Notes: a model not told the origin generated them from the sequence alone. A stretch of DNA of 64,000 nucleotides from Alcaligenaceae bacterium (GCA_013416405.1 JACCET010000009.1:1-64000), one strand, 5' to 3'; shown: positions 1-9,337, numbered from the stretch's first letter. Numbers and translations are program-made.

Positions 1-76
1 ACTCGCCACGGTGTTCCTGCACCATACGCACGGCACGCTCACGCACTTCAGGGGAAAACTTGTTTTGCTTCTTCAT
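1..76 (-). CDS. IS3-family transposase OrfA, N-terminus (runs off left edge)
   Basis: The minus-strand ATG at 74-76 opens a frame that reads MKKQNKFSPEVRERAVRM and continues to VQEHRGE at the window edge. This is the usual start of IS3-family OrfA, the small helix-turn-helix protein that binds the element ends and is joined to OrfB by -1 frameshifting to give the active transposase. Only 25 codons are visible, before the helix-turn-helix. The start lies about 50 bases inside the terminal repeat, as expected. Confidence 0.8.
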   Translation of the reverse strand, partial: MKKQNKFSPEVRERAVRMVQEHRGE

Positions 77-126
77 AGCTCCATTCTCTCAGAGGTTGGA
101 GCCTCCACAAAATCCGGGGCGGTTCA
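1..126 (-). mobile_element. IS3-family insertion sequence, end fragment
   Basis: Read on the minus strand, the element begins at about 126 with TGAACCGCCCCGG, a terminal inverted repeat typical of IS3-family elements. About 50 bases later comes the start of a transposase orfA. The rest of the element lies beyond the left edge, so it is unknown whether the copy is complete. The DNA to its right is AT-rich and gene-free. The family call rests on the recognised terminal repeat and the first 25 residues only; the subgroup is not certain. Confidence 0.8.
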
Positions 127-617
127 AATATCAAAATGAGTATTTAGCATCAGCGACCGCATGACGTTAAATCATAGCGGGCCTTGGTTTGATCAAGGAA
201 AATTTAAACACAAAGCATAAAAAAAGTACATATTTTCGTTTATTATCATATAGTTATGATTCCATCATACCAATATCAACTTTATGCTTTAAGTAAATTT
301 TATGTGTCTAAATAAGCAGACACAGGTGATATCTCAAACGTCGGAGCGGCCTGAAAGTCGCTAGAAAGCTGGCTTGAAAAAGGGAAAATTTCGGCGGGGG
401 CAGCCCACAAACCTAAAACGAGACTCGCACTAACACATGAAAGAGACGGGCTCCTCGCCATCACTAATATTTAGACTATTCCGGAGGCAGACCGACGTCC
501 TCTAATACATACGTCCACAAGCATGCAATTGAGCCGTAGCTATCTATCGCTTCCAAAAAGCATGCAAAAATATTGAATGTTTTAAAAAAACCACGGGGAC
601 TTATTAAAAAAACACCC
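127..617. other. AT-rich stretch without genes
   Basis: About 490 bases between the IS end and the tRNA-Arg terminator. No open frame here looks like a protein. It is much richer in A and T than the rest of the window, particularly at 200-310 and 570-625. A 7-bp perfect inverted repeat (TGTGTCT 303-309 / AGACACA 318-324) and a repeated ten-mer, AAGCATGCAA, near 519 and 558 are the only structure I see. It looks like decayed or horizontally acquired intergenic DNA. Confidence 0.6.
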
Positions 618-645
618 AAAAAAAAGCGCTCTTGACGAGCGCTTT
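618..645 (-). terminator. Rho-independent terminator of tRNA-Arg
   Basis: A perfect hairpin, AAAGCGCTC (623-631) / GAGCGCTTT (637-645) with loop TTGAC. On the minus strand it is followed by a run of eight T (complement of A618-625). It lies 15 bases past the 3' end of the minus-strand tRNA-Arg. Confidence 0.85.
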
Positions 646-659
646 GGTAGAGGAAAATG

Positions 660-733
660 TGCGACGTAGAGGGTTCGAACCTCTGACCCCGGGCTTAGAA
701 GGCCCGTGCTCTATCCAACTGAGCTAACGTCGC
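660..733 (-). tRNA. tRNA-Arg (anticodon UCU)
   Basis: A full cloverleaf on the minus strand. The acceptor stem is GCGACGU/ACGUCGC (7 bp), the D stem GCUC/GAGC, the anticodon stem CGGGC/GCCCG with loop CUUCUAA (anticodon UCU), and the T stem AGAGG/CCUCU with loop UUCGAAC. The discriminator is A and no CCA is encoded. A possible promoter (TACAAT on the minus strand, near 760) lies between this gene and the truncated copy upstream. tRNA-Arg(UCU) genes are frequent integration sites for islands and phages. Confidence 0.95.
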
Positions 734-786
734 ATTGAACCGAAAAGAGGCCAATTGTAATATGCAACCACATCGGCCTTAAATAA

Positions 787-843
787 GAACCCCCGACCCC
801 GGGCTTAGAAGGCCCGTGCTCTATCCAGCTGAGCTACTGCCGC
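787..843 (-). pseudogene. Truncated tRNA-Arg(UCU), 3' end missing
   Basis: The minus strand carries 57 nt of a normal tRNA: acceptor 5' half GCGGCAG, D arm, anticodon arm CGGGC-CUUCUAA-GCCCG, variable loop, the 5' strand of the T stem (GGGGG) and UUC of the T loop. It then turns abruptly into UUAUUUAAGG, so the rest of the T arm and the acceptor 3' strand are absent. The D-to-variable-loop part is nearly identical to the intact tRNA 53 bases downstream, but the acceptor stem differs. It is therefore a broken paralogue and cannot fold into a working tRNA. Confidence 0.85.
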
Positions 844-901
844 GCTGCTACTTGGCGTAAGGCCAGCATTTTACATTACGTAGCGCAAACATTCTCAGCC
901 G

Positions 902-2257
902 ATGCTACAGTCTATTTCGTCTTCCTACCAACACCCACATTTTATGGCACACCTATTTCGCCAAACGCGCATGTTAACAGCCTGCGCCGCCCTGCTGGGT
1001 ACGCTGCTTCTGTGCGCCACGGCCTCGGCCGGCATCAGCTACCGACTGCAACAAACCCATGCCGTCCCCGGCGAAACTGTCAACATTCAAGCGGTACTGT
1101 TCAACGACACCGACAGTGTCATGAGCTGGAATTCGCCCAAGAATCTGGTTTTGCAGTGGCGCAATGAAAGCGGCCAGGCCATACGCAGCCTGGCTTATCT
1201 GGAAGGCGCACCGGCCGCCATCAGCATACCCGTCAACAACTTCGTTAAGCTATCGTGGCGCGCCGTAGTGCCCACCAATGCGCAAGGCTTGCAAGCGGTA
1301 AATATTGAAGGTGACCCCACTTTGCTGGCGCTGGACACCAACCCGCGTGAAGGCAGCCTGATCGCCGGCACGCCTGCGGCAGTGCCCGTCATTGACGCCG
1401 GTGCCGCAAGCTATGGCTCGCACAGCGACCCGCGCTTGCCCGACAATGTGGTTGCCGCGACCGGCGCCTCTATTGAACAAGGCCCGTCTGTGAACTCCAC
1501 ACGCCAGCTGGCATCGAGCTCTGCCTCGCCAGCGTTCGACAGGTTCCGCAATGCCATTTCCGCCTATGAGCCGATTTACTTCGACTTCGGCACCAAGCAT
1601 GGCAACAACGCCCGTTACCAGGTCAGCTTCAAGTATCGTCTGTTTACGCCAGACGATCCCGCGAACCCCGATTTTCTTGATCATCTTTATTTCGGCTATA
1701 CACAAACGGCACTGTGGGATCTCCAATCAGACTCCTACCCCTTCGTCGATACCTCGTTCAAACCCAGCCTGTTCTGGCGCAAGGACGCCTTGTGGCAATC
1801 GCCTGAAAAAAATTGGTTTGTGGGCCTGGCCAGCGGCGTGCAGCACGAGTCTAACGGCAAAAGCGACGAAGACTCGCGCTCTGTGAACTACGGCTATATA
1901 CAGCCGGAACTGAACTATCGTTTCGATGGCGGCAGCACCCTGACTTTCGCACCGCGTATCAAAGGCTATTTCGGTGGTGGCGATCACAACCCCGACTACA
2001 GGGACTACGCGGGTAATGTCGATTGGCAACTGCGCTATGCGCAGGATAACGGACTGGTGCTCACTGGCTTGTACAAGCAGGGCCACAGCGGCCACAACAC
2101 TACCCAGATAGAAGCGGCCTGGCCCCTGAAACGTACCTTCCTGAACATGAACGGCTATCTGCACGTCCAGTATTTCGAGGGCTATGGTGAAACCCTTCTG
2201 GGCTACAACCACCGCAGTGATGGCCAGGTACGTGTAGGGATTGCTCTGGTGCCTTAG
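902..2257 (+). CDS. pldA: Outer-membrane phospholipase A (OMPLA)
   Basis: Calcium-dependent phospholipase A1/A2 of the outer membrane, which hydrolyses acyl chains of phospholipids that reach the outer leaflet. The C-terminal part (about 220-451) is the beta-barrel. It carries the family signature QHESNG...SRSVN, placing catalytic His315, Ser317 and Asn329 with the same 12-residue Ser-Asn spacing as the E. coli enzyme. A signal peptide ends at ATASA-G (about residue 43). At 451 residues it is longer than E. coli PldA; the extra part is a 45-215 region with an Ig-like look and low-complexity Ala/Ser linkers. No clear ribosome-binding site decides the start. ATG 944 or 971 would still leave a usable signal peptide. 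Confidence 0.9.
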   Translation: MLQSISSSYQHPHFMAHLFRQTRMLTACAALLGTLLLCATASAGISYRLQQTHAVPGETVNIQAVLFNDTDSVMSWNSPKNLVLQWRNESGQAIRSLAYLEGAPAAISIPVNNFVKLSWRAVVPTNAQGLQAVNIEGDPTLLALDTNPREGSLIAGTPAAVPVIDAGAASYGSHSDPRLPDNVVAATGASIEQGPSVNSTRQLASSSASPAFDRFRNAISAYEPIYFDFGTKHGNNARYQVSFKYRLFTPDDPANPDFLDHLYFGYTQTALWDLQSDSYPFVDTSFKPSLFWRKDALWQSPEKNWFVGLASGVQHESNGKSDEDSRSVNYGYIQPELNYRFDGGSTLTFAPRIKGYFGGGDHNPDYRDYAGNVDWQLRYAQDNGLVLTGLYKQGHSGHNTTQIEAAWPLKRTFLNMNGYLHVQYFEGYGETLLGYNHRSDGQVRVGIALVP

Positions 2258-2311
2258 ACGGGAAGTGCATACACTTAGGGGTAGAGCAAGAAACAACAGG
2301 AGACACCCCTA

Positions 2312-5300
2312 ATGAACGCACCCCAGGATCAGGCAGCGTTATCGAAACTGGCCGCCGTCACGCTAGACGATAAATATACTCTTGAGCGTGGCCGCGCCTA
2401 CATGAGCGGCACCCAGGCGCTGGTGCGTCTGCCCATGCTGCAAAAAGCCAGGGATCAGCTTGCCGGCCTGAACACCGCGGGCTTTATTTCGGGTTATCGG
2501 GGCTCGCCCCTGGGCGCACTGGACCAGGCTTTATGGAAAGCCAAGCAACACCTGCAAGACCACGACATCGTCTTTCAGCCGGGGCTGAATGAAGACCTAG
2601 CCGCCACTTCAGTATGGGGTACGCAGCAGGTCACGCTTTATCCCGATGCCACGCACGATGGCGTATTCGGCATGTGGTATGGCAAGGGGCCCGGGGTGGA
2701 TCGGTCCATGGATGTCTTCAAGCACGCCAACTCGGCGGGTACGGCCAAGCACGGTGGCGTGCTGGTTCTGGCCGGCGACGATCACGGCGCCAAGTCGTCC
2801 ACGGTGGCGCATCAGTCGGAACACGATTTGCTGTCGGCAGGCATACCTGTACTTTATCCGTCCAATGTCCAGGAATACCTGGACTACGGCCTGCATGGCT
2901 GGGCCATGAGCCGGTATTCAGGCCTGTGGGTTGCCATGAAGTGCGTGACCGAAGTGGTCGAATCCACAGCTTCGGTCGAGATCGATCCCGATCGTACCCG
3001 CATTATTATTCCCGACGACTTTGTGCTTCCGCCCGATGGCCTGAGCATACGCTGGCCCGATCCTCCGCTAGAGCAGGAAGCCCGGCTGATGGACTATAAA
3101 TGGTATGCGGCCCTGGCCTATACACGTGCCAACAAGCTGAACCGCATCGTTATCGACTCCCCCCGCCCCCGCTTGGGCATCATGACTGCCGGCAAAGCCT
3201 ACCTGGATACTCGCCAGGCGCTGGCCGATCTGGGCCTGGATGACGCCACCTGTGCTCAAACCGGCATACGTCTTATGAAGGTCGGCTGTGTCTGGCCGTT
3301 GAATGCCCAGGATGCACGCGAGTTTGCCACTGGGCTGGAAGAGATTCTGGTCGTAGAAGAAAAACGCCAAATACTCGAATACGCACTTAAAGAGGAACTG
3401 TATAACTGGCGCGATGATGTACGCCCCAGGGTCTACGGCAAGTTCGACGAAAAGGATAACGCCGGCGGAGAATGGTCGGTGCCTCGTGGCCAGTGGTTGC
3501 TGCCTGCGCGAGGCGAACTGTCTCCGGCGTTGATAGCCCGTGCAATTGCCCGACGCCTTGAAAAGGTCGATCTGCCGGCCGAGTTGCGCGCCCGCATTGC
3601 CGCACGCATTGCAATCATTGACGCGAAAGATAGGGAACTGGCCAGTACACAAGCCACCACTGACCGCAAACCCTGGTTCTGTTCAGGCTGCCCCCACAAT
3701 ACATCGACACGCGTGCCGGAAGGCTCTCGCGCGCTGGCTGGCATAGGCTGCCACTACATGACGATCTGGATGGATCGCAACACCGAGACCTTCAGCCACA
3801 TGGGCGGTGAGGGCGCGGCATGGATAGGCCAGAAGTCCTTCACTCGCGAAAAGCATGTGTTTGCCAACTTGGGGGACGGCACCTATTTCCACTCAGGCAT
3901 ACTGGCCATTCGGGCGGCCATCGCCGCCAATTCCAACATCACCTACAAGATCCTGTACAACGATGCCGTGGCCATGACGGGCGGGCAACCCGTAGACGGC
4001 GTACTTAAAGTGACCGATGTGATTGCCCAGGTTCATGCCGAAGGCGCCCGCAAGATCGTGGTCGTGACCGACGAGCCTGAAAAATACAAGGGGGTGTCGC
4101 TGGTGGGCAATCCACCGGTATATCATCGCGACGAACTGGATCGCGTCCAGCGTGAACTGCGCGAAATCGAAGGCACCACGGTACTGGTTTACGATCAGAC
4201 CTGTGCCACCGAGAAGCGCCGACGCCGCAAGCGCGGCGCCTATCCCGACCCGGCGCGCCGCGTCTTCATCAATGACGAGGTCTGTGAAGGCTGCGGCGAC
4301 TGCTCGGTCAAGTCCAACTGCCTGTCGGTCGAGCCGGTCAATACGCCCAAAGGCAGCAAGCGCAAGATCAACCAGTCTTCCTGCAACAAAGATTTTTCCT
4401 GCTTGAATGGTTTCTGCCCCAGCTTCATTACCGCCGAGGGTGCCCAGGTCAAGAGACCCAAGCCAACAGCAGGCGTCAACCCCGTACAAGACACGCCTTT
4501 GCCCTTGCCCGTGTTGCCTGCCCTGCAGGGCAGTTACGGCATACTCATTACCGGCATAGGCGGCACGGGTGTGGTCACCATAGGCGGACTGCTGGGCATG
4601 GCCGCACATCTGGAGCGCAAAGGCGTCACCGTGCTCGACATGGCGGGCTTGGCTCAGAAAGGCGGCGCAGTACTCAGCCACGTACAGATTGCAAGTGAAC
4701 CCGAGGGCATTCACGCCACACGCATTGCCACCGGCGAAGCCGCGCTCATCATAGGCTGCGATGCCATCGTGACCAGCTCGGCCGAGGTGCTTTCCAAGGT
4801 ACAGAAGGAAGTCAGTTGCGCGGTCGTCAACAGCGCAGCCGTTCCCACCGCCGATGTCATCAAGAACGCAAGCTGGCAGTATCCGAAAGCCACCATCGAA
4901 GGCGAGCTGACGCAATCCATAGGTTCGCACTGCAACTTCCTGGATGCCAATGCACTGGCCGTGCACCTGATGGGCGATGCCATCTATGCCAACCCCTTGC
5001 TGCTGGGCTATGCCTGGCAAAAGGGCTGGATACCGCTTGCACACGAAAGCCTGATCCGGGCCATCGAGCTGAATGGCGTCATGGTCGAGAAAAACCTGGC
5101 AGCCTTCGAATGGGGACGTGCTGCAGCACATCTGGGGGAACAGGCCATCATGCCCGCCCAGGTCAAGTCACAGGTCGTCACCCTGCCCGAGTCACTGGAC
5201 AACCTCATCAAGCGCAACGTCCGCTGGCTGAACGACTATCAGAACGCCGCCTATGCGGATAGATATCAGGTGGTGCTGGACAAGATAAAAGTGCGCGAAG

Positions 5301-5860
5301 CCGGGCTGGCAACAGCTCGCGGGCTGCTCCTTACCCGAGCGGTAGCGCACAACCTGGCCAAGCTAATGGCCTACAAAGATGAATACGAAGTCGCCAGGCT
5401 GTATACCGACCCCGCCTTCAGCGAAAAGCTGCGTGCGCAATTCGAAGGCGAACCCGGCAAAGATTACCAGTTGCACTTTCACCTGGCTCCGCCTTTGCTG
5501 GCCAGGAAAAACGAAAAAGGTGAGCTGATCAAGAAAAAGTATGGCCCCTGGGTCATGTCCGCCTTCAAGGTGCTGGCACGCATGAAAGGCCTGCGCGGCA
5601 CGGCGCTGGACCCTTTTGGCAAAACACACGAACGGCGCCAGGAGCGCCAGCTGATAAACGACTATTTCAATCTGATCGAAGAGCTCATCGAAAGCCTGAC
5701 AGACCAGAATCTGGCTGTGGCCATAGAGCTTGCCAAGCTGCCCCAGGATATCCGTGGCTTTGGCCACGTAAAGGAAAGGCATCTGCTGCAAGCTCAGGCG
5801 CGGCGCTTGCAGTTACTGGAAAGCTACCGGCAGACGAGCTTGCTGAACAAGGTCGCCTGA
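2312..5860 (+). CDS. Indolepyruvate ferredoxin oxidoreductase, fused alpha-gamma type
   Basis: A cytoplasmic 2-oxoacid:ferredoxin oxidoreductase that decarboxylates aryl pyruvates such as indolepyruvate or phenylpyruvate to acyl-CoA, using thiamine diphosphate and Fe-S clusters. The 1182-residue length fits the fused proteobacterial form. In order: an N-terminal pyrimidine-binding-like domain with GYRGSPLG near 50; CSGCPHN near 456; the thiamine-diphosphate core GDGTYFHSG near 520 with NDAVAMTGG; a cysteine cluster CEGCGDC near 657 and CNKDFSCLNGFCP near 690; and a C-terminal gamma domain opening with GIGGTG near 749. AACAGGAGA sits just upstream of the ATG. It converges with a HAAT-type amino-acid importer operon, which would fit aromatic amino-acid catabolism; that link is inferred. 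Confidence 0.92.
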   Translation: MNAPQDQAALSKLAAVTLDDKYTLERGRAYMSGTQALVRLPMLQKARDQLAGLNTAGFISGYRGSPLGALDQALWKAKQHLQDHDIVFQPGLNEDLAATSVWGTQQVTLYPDATHDGVFGMWYGKGPGVDRSMDVFKHANSAGTAKHGGVLVLAGDDHGAKSSTVAHQSEHDLLSAGIPVLYPSNVQEYLDYGLHGWAMSRYSGLWVAMKCVTEVVESTASVEIDPDRTRIIIPDDFVLPPDGLSIRWPDPPLEQEARLMDYKWYAALAYTRANKLNRIVIDSPRPRLGIMTAGKAYLDTRQALADLGLDDATCAQTGIRLMKVGCVWPLNAQDAREFATGLEEILVVEEKRQILEYALKEELYNWRDDVRPRVYGKFDEKDNAGGEWSVPRGQWLLPARGELSPALIARAIARRLEKVDLPAELRARIAARIAIIDAKDRELASTQATTDRKPWFCSGCPHNTSTRVPEGSRALAGIGCHYMTIWMDRNTETFSHMGGEGAAWIGQKSFTREKHVFANLGDGTYFHSGILAIRAAIAANSNITYKILYNDAVAMTGGQPVDGVLKVTDVIAQVHAEGARKIVVVTDEPEKYKGVSLVGNPPVYHRDELDRVQRELREIEGTTVLVYDQTCATEKRRRRKRGAYPDPARRVFINDEVCEGCGDCSVKSNCLSVEPVNTPKGSKRKINQSSCNKDFSCLNGFCPSFITAEGAQVKRPKPTAGVNPVQDTPLPLPVLPALQGSYGILITGIGGTGVVTIGGLLGMAAHLERKGVTVLDMAGLAQKGGAVLSHVQIASEPEGIHATRIATGEAALIIGCDAIVTSSAEVLSKVQKEVSCAVVNSAAVPTADVIKNASWQYPKATIEGELTQSIGSHCNFLDANALAVHLMGDAIYANPLLLGYAWQKGWIPLAHESLIRAIELNGVMVEKNLAAFEWGRAAAHLGEQAIMPAQVKSQVVTLPESLDNLIKRNVRWLNDYQNAAYADRYQVVLDKIKVREAGLATARGLLLTRAVAHNLAKLMAYKDEYEVARLYTDPAFSEKLRAQFEGEPGKDYQLHFHLAPPLLARKNEKGELIKKKYGPWVMSAFKVLARMKGLRGTALDPFGKTHERRQERQLINDYFNLIEELIESLTDQNLAVAIELAKLPQDIRGFGHVKERHLLQAQARRLQLLESYRQTSLLNKVA

Positions 5861-5881
5861 GATGCCGGGAGCAGGCGCGTG

Positions 5882-6631
5882 CTACAGCGCCAAGTGTTCC
5901 CGGCGCACTGTTTCATTGCCAGCCAGCTCCTGCATGGTGCCGCTGTAGCGAATCACACCCTTTTCCAGCACGTAAGCGCGGTCAGATACCAGTTGGGCAA
6001 AATGAATGTTTTGCTCGGACAGCAGCACGCTTGCACCGCGCGCCTTCAGGGCCAAAATCATCTCGGCCATTTGCTCCACAATCAGTGGCGCCACGCCCTC
6101 CGAGGGCTCGTCAAGCAGCAGGCAATAGGGATTGCCCATCAGCGTGCGCGCCACCGCCAGCATCTGCTGCTCGCCACCGCTCATAGATCCGGCCTGGCGC
6201 TGCTGCATCTCGGCCAGCGGCGGGAACAGCTCGAACACCGAGTCGAACGACCAGTTCAAACCGGGCGTGCCATCGGGCCACGTCCTGCTTGCCTGCTGGC
6301 CGGTGATCAGGTTTTCCCTGACCGTCAACTCGGTAAAGATGCGTCTTTCTTCGGGTACGTAGCCCAACCCCAGGCGTGCGATCTCGTAGGACTGGCGCTG
6401 GCCCAGCTCTTTACTCATGAATCGCACGCTGCCCTGGCGCCTGGCCAGCAGGCCCATAATGGCCTTGAGCGTAGTGGATTTGCCCGCGCCATTACGCCCC
6501 ATCAGGCCAACGACCTCGCCGCGCCCTACTTCCAGGCTGATGTCGTGCAATATATGCGCCGCCCCATACCAGGCATCGAGCCCGGAAACTGACAGCACCG
6601 GCTGGCTGCCGTCATGACTAGCCGGACTCAT
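5882..6631 (-). CDS. livF: Branched-chain amino-acid-type ABC transporter ATPase LivF
   Basis: One of two ATPases of a HAAT-family importer. Walker A GRNGAGKST lies near residue 46, the ABC signature SGGEQQM near 150, Walker B LLLDEPSEG near 170 and the switch His region SEQN near 206. At 249 residues it is the usual LivF length. It is the last gene of a four-gene minus-strand operon (binding protein, fused permease, LivG, LivF) and overlaps livG by four bases (ATGA), a sign of translational coupling. It ends 21 bases from the convergent oxidoreductase gene. Confidence 0.93.
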   Translation of the reverse strand: MSPASHDGSQPVLSVSGLDAWYGAAHILHDISLEVGRGEVVGLMGRNGAGKSTTLKAIMGLLARRQGSVRFMSKELGQRQSYEIARLGLGYVPEERRIFTELTVRENLITGQQASRTWPDGTPGLNWSFDSVFELFPPLAEMQQRQAGSMSGGEQQMLAVARTLMGNPYCLLLDEPSEGVAPLIVEQMAEMILALKARGASVLLSEQNIHFAQLVSDRAYVLEKGVIRYSGTMQELAGNETVRREHLAL

Positions 6632-7407
6632 GACTTGACCTCTGGCGAGACATCGGTCTGCATGGTTTTGCCGCTGCCAAAATAAACCTCCTGGACCTTG
6701 GGGTGCTGGCGCACCTGCTCAACGCTGCCTTCGGCAATAAGTTTGCCGCGCGCCAGCACAATGATGCGGTCAGCATGAGCAAATACTACGTCCATGCTGT
6801 GCTCGGTAAAAAGAACGGCAAGCCTGCGCTGCACAACCAACTGTTTGACCAGGCCCACCAGGGCGTGGCGCTCGGCAGGTGCCATGCCGGCAGTAGGCTC
6901 GTCCATGAGCAGGACACGCGGATTGCCTGCCAGGCTCATGGCCAGTTCCACACGCTTCACGTCGCCATACGCCAGCTCGCTGCATGGGCGCTCGGCCTGG
7001 TCTTGCATGTTAACCAGACCAAGCAACTGTATGGCCTCGTCTCGATACAAGCCGGCTGCCGGGCGCCAGAAAGAAAACACTCGACGGTGATGCGACAGCA
7101 AGGCCATTTGCACATTTTCCACAACAGTCAGCGATGCAAACGTGGCGGCAATCTGGAAGGTGCGTCCTACGCCTTGATGCACAATGCTTCGGGAACTCAG
7201 CCCCAACAGCTCTTTGCCATCGAGCAGCACCGATCCGTCGGACGCCGGCAATTGCCCGCCCACCATGTTGAAGCTAGTGGATTTACCTGCGCCATTGGGC
7301 CCGATCAGCGCCAACAATTCGCCAGGATTCAGATCGAAGCTGACTTGATCAACGGCGATGTTGCCGCCAAAGCGCTTGCTGAGTTGCCGGACTTCAAGCA
7401 GGCTCAT
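6628..7407 (-). CDS. livG: Branched-chain amino-acid-type ABC transporter ATPase LivG
   Basis: The second ATPase of the importer, 259 residues. It has Walker A GPNGAGKST near 36, the LivG-type signature region ELAYGDVKRVELA near 150 (replacing LSGGQ), Walker B LLMDEPTAG near 168 and a FTEHSMD switch region. The weakened signature is normal for LivG subunits. It overlaps both neighbours by four bases and so belongs to one transcript with the fused permease upstream and livF downstream. Confidence 0.93.
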   Translation of the reverse strand: MSLLEVRQLSKRFGGNIAVDQVSFDLNPGELLALIGPNGAGKSTSFNMVGGQLPASDGSVLLDGKELLGLSSRSIVHQGVGRTFQIAATFASLTVVENVQMALLSHHRRVFSFWRPAAGLYRDEAIQLLGLVNMQDQAERPCSELAYGDVKRVELAMSLAGNPRVLLMDEPTAGMAPAERHALVGLVKQLVVQRRLAVLFTEHSMDVVFAHADRIIVLARGKLIAEGSVEQVRQHPKVQEVYFGSGKTMQTDVSPEVKS

Positions 7408-9287
7408 GACCGCCCCCTGCGCTGCATAAACGCCCCGGCAAAACCGGCAATCCCTTGTGGAAACACCAGCACAATCAGCAAAATGACTGCGCCGAACAGG
7501 GCACGCCAGTATTCGGTAATGCCCACAAAGTAATCCTGCATGACCGTGAAGGCTGCGGCGCCGACCACCGGGCCAAACAATGTCTGTACACCACCCAACA
7601 GCACCATGACCAGGCCATCCACCGATTTGCCCACCGTCATGACTTCAGGCGAAGTACCGCCTTTGGAAAACACATACAAGGCGCCTGCCAGGCCGGCCAG
7701 CAAGCCTGCCACAACAAATGCAGTCCACTGCATACCTTTCACGTGTATGCCTATGGCATCGGCCCTAAGAGCGGAGTCGCGCACCGCACGCAGGGCATAG
7801 CCAAAAGGCGAAAAGGCCATGCGCCGCACCACGACCACGGCCAGCACCACCACAGCCAACACAAAATAATAATAGGCATCACCCGAGAGCCAGGCTTCGG
7901 GCCAGATGCCCACAATGCCATTGGATCCGCCGGTTACATCGTCCCATTGATACACAATAGACCAGACGATCTGGGCAAAAGCCAGTGTCAGCATGGCCAG
8001 GTACACGCCAGTCAGGCGTATGCAGAACCAGCCAAACACCATGGCGGCCAGGGCGGCCGCCAGTGGCGCCGCCAGCATGGCGCCCATCATGCCCAGTCCC
8101 AGCGACTTGAACAGCAAGGCGGCCGCATAAGCCCCTATGCCAAAGTAGGCGGCATGGCCGAAAGTAGTCATACCACCCAGCCCCATCATGAAATGCAGAC
8201 TGACCGCAAACAACACGGCCACCAGCATGTCTTGCGCCAGGACAGCTGCGTACGGAAATGAACCGGATAACAAGGGCAATGAAAGGAAGATCACCAACAA
8301 CCCCGCTGCCATCCATTTGAACGGCTGATTGGCCACACGCAAAGGCATATCGGGCATGGCTGCATGGCGCACCGAAGCCAGCGGCTTGCCCAGCAGGCCC
8401 CATGGTTTGAATACCAGCACAAAAGCCATGAAGATAAACTCCACCACCAGGGTCAGCTTGGGAAAAGCTATGCTGATCCCTCCGATATCGACCACGCCCA
8501 GCGCTATGCACAAAGCCTTAAGCTGGGCAATGATCAATGCGGCCAGATAAGCGCCTGGAATCGAACCCATGCCACCGACCACAACCACCACAAAGGCATC
8601 GCCTATAACGCTCATGTCCAGCATCAGGCTGGCGGGCTGGCGAGGAATTTGCAGTGCTCCCCCCAACCCGGCCAAAAAAGCCCCCAGCGCAAATACGCCC
8701 GTAAACAGCCATGCCTGATTCACGCCCAAGGCACCCAGCATTTCGCGGTCTTGCGTTGCCGCGCGTATCAATGTGCCCCAACGCGTACGGGTCAGCAGTA
8801 ACCAAAGCGCCAGCAATACCAAGGGGCCAATAACGATCAGGGCCAGATCGTATACCGGCATGTAGCGACTGAATATCTGTATGGCACCATTCAGTCCAGG
8901 GGCCAGCGGCCCCAGCAAATCATCGGGACCCCACAGCCACAATGCCATATCGTTGAACACCAGCACTAGGGCAAAGGTGGCCAGCAACTGGAACATTTCG
9001 GGGGCACGGTAGATGCGCCGTAGCAGTAGAATCTCGACCAATGCGCCCAGCGCGCCCACAACCAACGCTGCGCAAATCAGGCTAACCCAGAACCCCAACG
9101 GGCTCTGCCCCCAAGCACCGACGATGGTGTACGCCACGTAGATGCCCAGCATATAGAGCGAACCGTGGGCAAAATTGACGATACGGCTGACGCCAAAAAT
9201 CAGCGAGAGGCCCACCGCCACCAGAAACAGCGAAGACGCCTCGGCGAAGCCGTTCAGTATCTGAACGAGATAACCAGTTAACTGCAT
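7404..9287 (-). CDS. Fused LivH-LivM ABC permease
   Basis: The two membrane subunits of a HAAT importer joined in one 627-residue chain. Residues 1 to about 295 are LivH-like (start near GFAEASSLFLVAVG, then FGVSRIVNFAHGS). After a short linker near 300-320, the rest is LivM-like (LGGMTTFGHAAYFGIGAYAAAL, ALRAVRDSALRADAIGI). These two subunits are usually separate genes. The frame is open throughout and ends in the four-base overlap with livG, so this is a real fusion. Many hydrophobic segments are visible in both halves. Its counterpart at 21822-23726 has a different fusion (LivM with LivG). Confidence 0.9.
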   Translation of the reverse strand: MQLTGYLVQILNGFAEASSLFLVAVGLSLIFGVSRIVNFAHGSLYMLGIYVAYTIVGAWGQSPLGFWVSLICAALVVGALGALVEILLLRRIYRAPEMFQLLATFALVLVFNDMALWLWGPDDLLGPLAPGLNGAIQIFSRYMPVYDLALIVIGPLVLLALWLLLTRTRWGTLIRAATQDREMLGALGVNQAWLFTGVFALGAFLAGLGGALQIPRQPASLMLDMSVIGDAFVVVVVGGMGSIPGAYLAALIIAQLKALCIALGVVDIGGISIAFPKLTLVVEFIFMAFVLVFKPWGLLGKPLASVRHAAMPDMPLRVANQPFKWMAAGLLVIFLSLPLLSGSFPYAAVLAQDMLVAVLFAVSLHFMMGLGGMTTFGHAAYFGIGAYAAALLFKSLGLGMMGAMLAAPLAAALAAMVFGWFCIRLTGVYLAMLTLAFAQIVWSIVYQWDDVTGGSNGIVGIWPEAWLSGDAYYYFVLAVVVLAVVVVRRMAFSPFGYALRAVRDSALRADAIGIHVKGMQWTAFVVAGLLAGLAGALYVFSKGGTSPEVMTVGKSVDGLVMVLLGGVQTLFGPVVGAAAFTVMQDYFVGITEYWRALFGAVILLIVLVFPQGIAGFAGAFMQRRGRS

Positions 9288-9337
9288 AGTGTGACGGTGC
9301 CCGCAGGCACCGTGCCCTTGCTGGGGAGAGTAACGGC

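Noticed and set aside
3893-5131. A 412-codon minus-strand frame inside the oxidoreductase gene
   Set aside because: It is antisense to conserved Fe-S and gamma-domain coding sequence and resembles no protein family.
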